This document shows positions 60,110-64,000 of a stretch of 64,000 nt of DNA, piece after piece (the stretch's first letter is position 1; the number at the start of each line of letters is the position of its first letter). A model generated the notes under the pieces. It made no database searches. It was given only the letters and a program-made list of their open reading frames with translations, and was not told the DNA's origin. A program made the translations under genes and the position numbers. This stretch comes from Elusimicrobiaceae bacterium (GTDB lineage Bacteria; Elusimicrobiota; Elusimicrobia; Elusimicrobiales; Elusimicrobiaceae), in the NCBI GenBank assembly GCA_016282685.1, contig JAEELM010000025.1:1-64000 (forward strand), given 5' to 3'.

Positions 60110-60139
60110 ATTTTATCATATACGGAGCAATCCGAGCAA
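60110..60139 (-). promoter_or_regulatory. Promoter of the M23-bactofilin operon
   Basis: Minus strand TTGCTC (60139-60134), 18 bases, TAAAAT (60115-60110), seven bases before the ATG at 60102. The same TTGCTC -35 is seen at tspO. Confidence 0.55.
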
Positions 60140-60163
60140 TTTTGTTGCAATTAAGGAGATAAA

Positions 60164-60643
60164 ATGAAAAAGTTATTTTTAACCGCATTATTAGCTGCTT
60201 TCACGGTAGCTTGTTCTGCACGCCTGCCGGAAGTGCCTACTTTAAAGAACACCTCTATTCCACAGGTCAATGAGAACGGATTATGGGTAGCGGAAGACTA
60301 TGCAAACAAGCCTGTGCTTGTTGTATTTATGGGTTCTTGGTGCCCCTGGTGCAAACGAACCATGCCGGCACTTAACGCTATCCAGGAAAAATATGGGGAT
60401 AAACTGGAGATTGTGGGTGCTTTTATGGATACTACCCCAGGCCCGGTAAAAGATGTATTAGCCGAATATGATTTGCATGTTAAGGCCTTATTTAATGCCG
60501 GAGAAGCTGGGGAAGGAATGGGCGTATCCGGAATTCCTTACACGGTACTTTTTGATAAGAAACACCGGGCCGTCAAAGTATGGGAAGGCTATAACCCCGA
60601 CTTTGAAACAGAGTTCGACAAGCAAGTTAAGCGCGTTTTATAA
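60164..60643 (+). CDS. TlpA-like thioredoxin-fold protein, exported
   Basis: 159 residues. N-terminal export signal with a possible lipobox (TVAC, Cys17), so either a lipoprotein or cleaved after CSA. Thioredoxin fold with active site WCPWC (about 63-67), cis-Pro in GIPYTV. Probably a periplasmic disulfide reductant or cytochrome-maturation-type TlpA/ResA relative. AAGGAG eight bases before the ATG. Monocistronic. Confidence 0.93.
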   Translation: MKKLFLTALLAAFTVACSARLPEVPTLKNTSIPQVNENGLWVAEDYANKPVLVVFMGSWCPWCKRTMPALNAIQEKYGDKLEIVGAFMDTTPGPVKDVLAEYDLHVKALFNAGEAGEGMGVSGIPYTVLFDKKHRAVKVWEGYNPDFETEFDKQVKRVL

Positions 60644-60652
60644 TAAACATAC

Positions 60653-60671
60653 TCCCCGCCAAAAGCGGGGA
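60653..60671 (+). terminator. Terminator after the TlpA-like gene
   Basis: 7-bp GC stem TCCCCGC/GCGGGGA (60653-60659 with 60665-60671) followed by ATTTATTT. Only about 20 bases before the next ATG, so readthrough into it is possible. Confidence 0.65.
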
Positions 60672-60690
60672 ATTTATTTAAGGAGAAATT

Positions 60691-63438
60691 ATGGAAGAAT
60701 TTATAATGCCTTTTTTTTCTTTTGTCTGTTTCGTATGGCTGATTTTTTTGCAAATCAAAGTGGAAAAATTGTCTGATAATATACAAAATCTTTCCGTAGT
60801 AAAAAAAGAAGATTTAGATACGGAAATGAATTCCTCCTCTGAAACAAAAGAAATTTCTTCACAAAACGAAAAAGGCGACTCCTTAAGCGATTCTAATAAT
60901 GAACCTCTTTTGCAACCGGTCGAATTTTCAACAGAAGATTCTCAAGATGCTTCCCCTAGCAGTCAAGAAGTATTCTCTGAATCCATCCCCAAAAAACCGG
61001 CTTTTCATATTTCCTTTGTACAATTATTCTCCTGGTTGGGTGGGTTTATTTTATTATTAGGCATTATTTTTGCTATTAAATATTCGTTAGAAAAGGAACT
61101 TATTTCCCCCACTTTACGTATCGTGTTAGGCACACTGACAGGGATTGGAATGTGGATTGCAGGAGCCCTTTTACGTAAACCGAGAGTAAAAACCACTTCG
61201 GACACGTTATGCGCTTGCGGGTTATGTATTTGCTATGCGGTATGGTTTGCCGCCTATTATTTTTATCATATGATTCCTCCTGCCATAACACTGGCATTAC
61301 TGGCATTTATCTCCTTTGCTTGTTTTGCTACGGCTGTATGGAAAAATGCACAATACATTGGAATATTGGCGCAATTAGTTGGGTTTGTAACTCCTTTTTT
61401 GTTCCACTCTGAAACCCCGCATATTTGGTTCTTATTAATTTACACAGGCCTGATCAACTTAGCAGCCGTTTCAGCAGCGGTGAAACGGAATTGGACGCAT
61501 CAATTGTTTACAGGCATGGCCTTTACCTTCTTGTGTTTTATCGCCATTATTCAGCCCGGGAATTTACTCCAATTAACCGTTTTCCCCATGCTGTTTATAT
61601 TATTGTATGCAGCCGTAGCTACTTGGCGTCAACATACCGGTCTGCTACGCGCATCTTTTGCCTTCGCTACCATTACCTTGCTTGTATTAACGAGTTGTGC
61701 TTCTTCCCTTCTCCCGGCAGAGGGCTTGCCTTACGTAATAACCTTTGCCCTGATTTTTAGTATTGGATTCGGCCTTCTTTCTTTGTGGAAAAAACAGGAA
61801 GATCTGTGCTTTTGTGCTCTTGCTTTTACATTTGTAGCATTTATATCAGTAGCAACCTCCAAATCATTCATAGCGTTGTTTATTTTAGTGGGGTTGCTCT
61901 CCTTCTTTTTTGGAATCCTTTCTGCCAAATGGGAAAAACGCTCTCTTCAGGTCGGTAGCATGGCGTTGGCTGCACTGGGATTTATTACTCTGTTCTTTGA
62001 TTTAACCAACGGACTGGAGCAAAGTTATTTACCCTACTTAACCGGATTTACGGTGTTTTTCACACTACTGTTTGGAATTGTTTCATATAGACAGAAAAAC
62101 ACCACGCTGTTTTTAAGTACCATGGGTATAACGTTATTATTTTTCCTGTTTTTAGTTCCTTTCCGCAATGAAATTTATTTAACATTACTAACAACTTTTT
62201 TTACTCTGTTTTTTGGTAGTTTAAGTAGCAAAATGCAAGACACGCAACTTCAGTTGTTTTCCATTTTGTTAACGGCTCTTTGTACGCTGTTTGTTTGTGC
62301 ATTAGGAAAATTAAACTTGCACTTCATTCTTGGATTTGCATTAGCCACAACTATTTTTTATGGCTATTTTGCTGTACGACAAAAAAACGGCGATATCTTC
62401 TCTGCAGCGGCTGCCTCTTTGGCAATTCCATTTGCTATTTTGACTATTTATACTTTAATTCATAATCGGGGAGCTGAATTAATAGGATGGCTAATCGCAT
62501 GGAATGTATTGGTAACATTAACACCCTTCCTATTCAAATCCCATTTTGAAAATGCGAAACTCCCTTGGATTACCGTAGCCAGTTGTAACCTGCTCGCAGG
62601 AGCGCTATTGTTACTGATATGCCAAATAGAAAAGAGTGCCCTGCTAGGGGCCGGCGCCGTGTCTTTTATCCTGGCGTTTTTCTATGCCTTGATTTTCCTT
62701 CAAGCAACCTATTGGCAAAAACTGGATGAAGGAAATCAAAAATTCCGTTTAAATTGCTTAATTTGGGCGCCTGTTGTTTTCTTAACGCTTGGGATTGCGC
62801 TGCAGTTTACCAATCACTGGGAAACCATCGCTTTTGCGGCGGAAGCTTTCCTCTTGGTTTGGCTATGGCATTCTTTGCGGCTTAACGTATCGCAAAATAT
62901 TGGACTGGGCATTTTCCTACTTGTAATGATCCGATTGGTGCTCAATCCATTTGTACTAGAGTATTTTGAAGACGCTGCTCCCTTCTTCAACGGTTATTTG
63001 TACACTTACGGTTTCTGTGCAACAATGCTGTTTGCCGCGGCTTATTTTTGGAGAGAAAACGGGAACAAATCTCCCATTTACTTGCTACGTATCGGAGGCG
63101 GTATACTTCTCTTCGTTTTGCTAAATATTGAAATTGCCAATTCTTTCTCCGAAGATGGAACCTTGTCTTTTAATTTCTGTGGAGGCGTGTCCGAAGCCGC
63201 CGCTTACACAATTGCCTGGGCCTTGAGCGGAGCGCTCTGTATGTTCTTGGCTCCTCGAAAGATGTCTTGGCTGGTAAAAGTGGGAATAGGCCTGGTAGGG
63301 CTGGCCGTTCTTAAATTGTTCCTGTCGGACATATGGGCACTCTCTGCCGGTTTGCGCATCACGGTCTTAATTGGGGTAGCCCTCATTATGTTGGGTATAT
63401 CGTTTATCTATCAAGAATTTAAGAAAACAACTCTTTAA
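60691..63438 (+). CDS. DUF2339 polytopic membrane protein
   Basis: 915 residues. One N-terminal helix (about 6-22), a Ser/Glu-rich hydrophilic linker (about 35-105), then more than twenty hydrophobic helices covering the rest. The beginning of the membrane region (SWLGGFILLLGIIFAIKYS...ISPTLRIVLGTLTG) and the end (LAVLKLFLSDIWALS...LGISFIYQEF) match DUF2339 proteins, whose function is unknown. AAGGAG seven bases before the ATG. Ends in the terminator at 63454-63483. Confidence 0.9.
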   Translation: MEEFIMPFFSFVCFVWLIFLQIKVEKLSDNIQNLSVVKKEDLDTEMNSSSETKEISSQNEKGDSLSDSNNEPLLQPVEFSTEDSQDASPSSQEVFSESIPKKPAFHISFVQLFSWLGGFILLLGIIFAIKYSLEKELISPTLRIVLGTLTGIGMWIAGALLRKPRVKTTSDTLCACGLCICYAVWFAAYYFYHMIPPAITLALLAFISFACFATAVWKNAQYIGILAQLVGFVTPFLFHSETPHIWFLLIYTGLINLAAVSAAVKRNWTHQLFTGMAFTFLCFIAIIQPGNLLQLTVFPMLFILLYAAVATWRQHTGLLRASFAFATITLLVLTSCASSLLPAEGLPYVITFALIFSIGFGLLSLWKKQEDLCFCALAFTFVAFISVATSKSFIALFILVGLLSFFFGILSAKWEKRSLQVGSMALAALGFITLFFDLTNGLEQSYLPYLTGFTVFFTLLFGIVSYRQKNTTLFLSTMGITLLFFLFLVPFRNEIYLTLLTTFFTLFFGSLSSKMQDTQLQLFSILLTALCTLFVCALGKLNLHFILGFALATTIFYGYFAVRQKNGDIFSAAAASLAIPFAILTIYTLIHNRGAELIGWLIAWNVLVTLTPFLFKSHFENAKLPWITVASCNLLAGALLLLICQIEKSALLGAGAVSFILAFFYALIFLQATYWQKLDEGNQKFRLNCLIWAPVVFLTLGIALQFTNHWETIAFAAEAFLLVWLWHSLRLNVSQNIGLGIFLLVMIRLVLNPFVLEYFEDAAPFFNGYLYTYGFCATMLFAAAYFWRENGNKSPIYLLRIGGGILLFVLLNIEIANSFSEDGTLSFNFCGGVSEAAAYTIAWALSGALCMFLAPRKMSWLVKVGIGLVGLAVLKLFLSDIWALSAGLRITVLIGVALIMLGISFIYQEFKKTTL

Positions 63439-63453
63439 CCGAAGTTACCCACT

Positions 63454-63483
63454 AAAATACCCCGCCTATAGGTGGGGTATTTT
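63454..63483. terminator. Bidirectional terminator
   Basis: AAAATACCCC/GGGGTATTTT (63454-63463 with 63474-63483) with inner CC/GG pairing and a TATA loop. Lies between the DUF2339 gene and the converging gene that ends at 63500. Confidence 0.92.
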
Positions 63484-63499
63484 ATTCTTAACGGAAACT

Positions 63500-64000
63500 T
63501 TAATGAATCTTCTGTACTATTACCGGATCTTCCATGCACAAATAAACGTACGCTTTCGGGAATGTTTTACGTAATAAAGGAATCAAGAAGCGGTACACTT
63601 CCAATCGTTGGATATCACTGTACCGCATTTTTCCATCGAAATCGAGCAAAAATTCCCCATTCAAAAGGGTGTTGTCAGGAAAACGGGTTTCCATCATTTT
63701 CTTTAATTCCCGGCTAAAACGCAAAGTACCCACACTGATCCAAGCAATTTTGTCCTGAGGCAACACATCTGCCATATGCTCCACCGTTCTAGCATAATCC
63801 TCCTGATAGCCTTCGTAAATAATCACAGGATCAAAATGGAAACCCAAACGATAACCCGCCTTGGCTACCTCACAAGCACTATGCAGGCGCGCTGCCAACG
63901 GAGGAGTAAAATGTTCCGCATTTTTCGTTATATATTCCGAATTAACTGACCAGGAAATTACGATATTTTTTTGTCCTCCTATTTTTAGTAATTCTTCCAC
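63500..64000 (-). CDS. Spore photoproduct lyase-like radical-SAM protein, C-terminal part
   Basis: The reading frame enters from the right edge; 166 codons are visible, and the ATG at 64000 is probably internal. The visible part, ISWSVNSEYI...RLHSACEVAKAGYRLGFHFDPV and WISVGTLRFSREL...LLNGEFLLDFDGKMRY, matches the C-terminal half of SplB-like radical-SAM proteins (COG1533). The 4Fe-4S motif would lie outside the window. In non-spore-formers these proteins are of uncertain function, possibly DNA-photoproduct repair. Confidence 0.85.
   Translation of the reverse strand: MEELLKIGGQKNIVISWSVNSEYITKNAEHFTPPLAARLHSACEVAKAGYRLGFHFDPVIIYEGYQEDYARTVEHMADVLPQDKIAWISVGTLRFSRELKKMMETRFPDNTLLNGEFLLDFDGKMRYSDIQRLEVYRFLIPLLRKTFPKAYVYLCMEDPVIVQKIH

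Overview
The window looks like a chromosomal segment of an AT-rich, strictly anaerobic Gram-negative bacterium. Elusimicrobiota (an Elusimicrobium-like gut lineage) is my best guess, because the mix of prepilin-like pseudopilins, many short secreted orphans, AT-rich codon use and an anaerobic core fits that group. This is inference and no marker gene was checked against a database. The Gram-negative envelope is supported by Lgt, a heptose-phosphate adenylyltransferase, an outer-membrane beta-barrel, a bactofilin/M23 module and an AmiC-type amidase. Anaerobic life is supported by an oxygen-sensitive class III ribonucleotide reductase with its activase. There are no insertion sequences, CRISPR arrays, rRNA or phage genes.

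Layout. 1-11.8 kb (minus): a very large secreted protein cut by the left edge, then a phosphopantetheinyl transferase and a 2748-residue PUFA-synthase-like megasynthase (KS-AT-KS-ACP-ACP-KR-DH). 12-20.9 kb: small membrane proteins, an aspartokinase catalytic domain, peptide deformylase, a PTS EIIA-like protein, a RecB-like nuclease, inositol monophosphatase, a tandem ACT protein, secreted orphans, QueC, a lipoprotein and RlmN. 21-26.3 kb (plus): phosphohexomutase-like protein, enolase, FtsB, MBL hydrolase, Lgt and a RluD-type pseudouridine synthase. 26.4-31 kb (minus): a five-gene operon accB-like, accC, hldE-type adenylyltransferase, serine-palmitoyltransferase-like enzyme and GNAT-like acyltransferase. 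31-35.4 kb: TspO and the anaerobic RNR locus, where NrdD is split into a catalytic ORF and a separate 68-residue glycyl-radical ORF with a structured 258-base spacer between them, followed by NrdG. 35.5-47.4 kb: M29 aminopeptidase, ZupT, a PIF1-like helicase, AqpZ, an exported HAD protein, tRNA-Ser, ValS and a secreted inactive-looking peptidase T homologue. 47.4-64 kb: RdgB, prepilin peptidase and pilins, M20 peptidase, NIF3, amidase, glycosyltransferases, tRNA-Leu, PfkB kinase, a SurA-N protein, bactofilin, M23 peptidase, TlpA-like thioredoxin, a DUF2339 membrane protein and a partial spore-photoproduct-lyase-like gene.

The most unusual points are: (1) the split NrdD with a trans glycyl-radical subunit and a structured intervening RNA; (2) a recurrent promoter geometry in which a -10 hexamer ends exactly six bases before the ATG of transcription-unit-leading genes that lack a Shine-Dalgarno, implying widespread leaderless mRNAs; (3) carrier-protein domains in the megasynthase with Thr where the phosphopantetheine Ser is expected; (4) a candidate sphingoid-base operon with an AccB-like protein lacking the normal biotinylation motif; (5) an exported peptidase T homologue that has lost or changed all its metal ligands. 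Genes inside operons, by contrast, mostly carry ordinary AGGAG-type ribosome sites.
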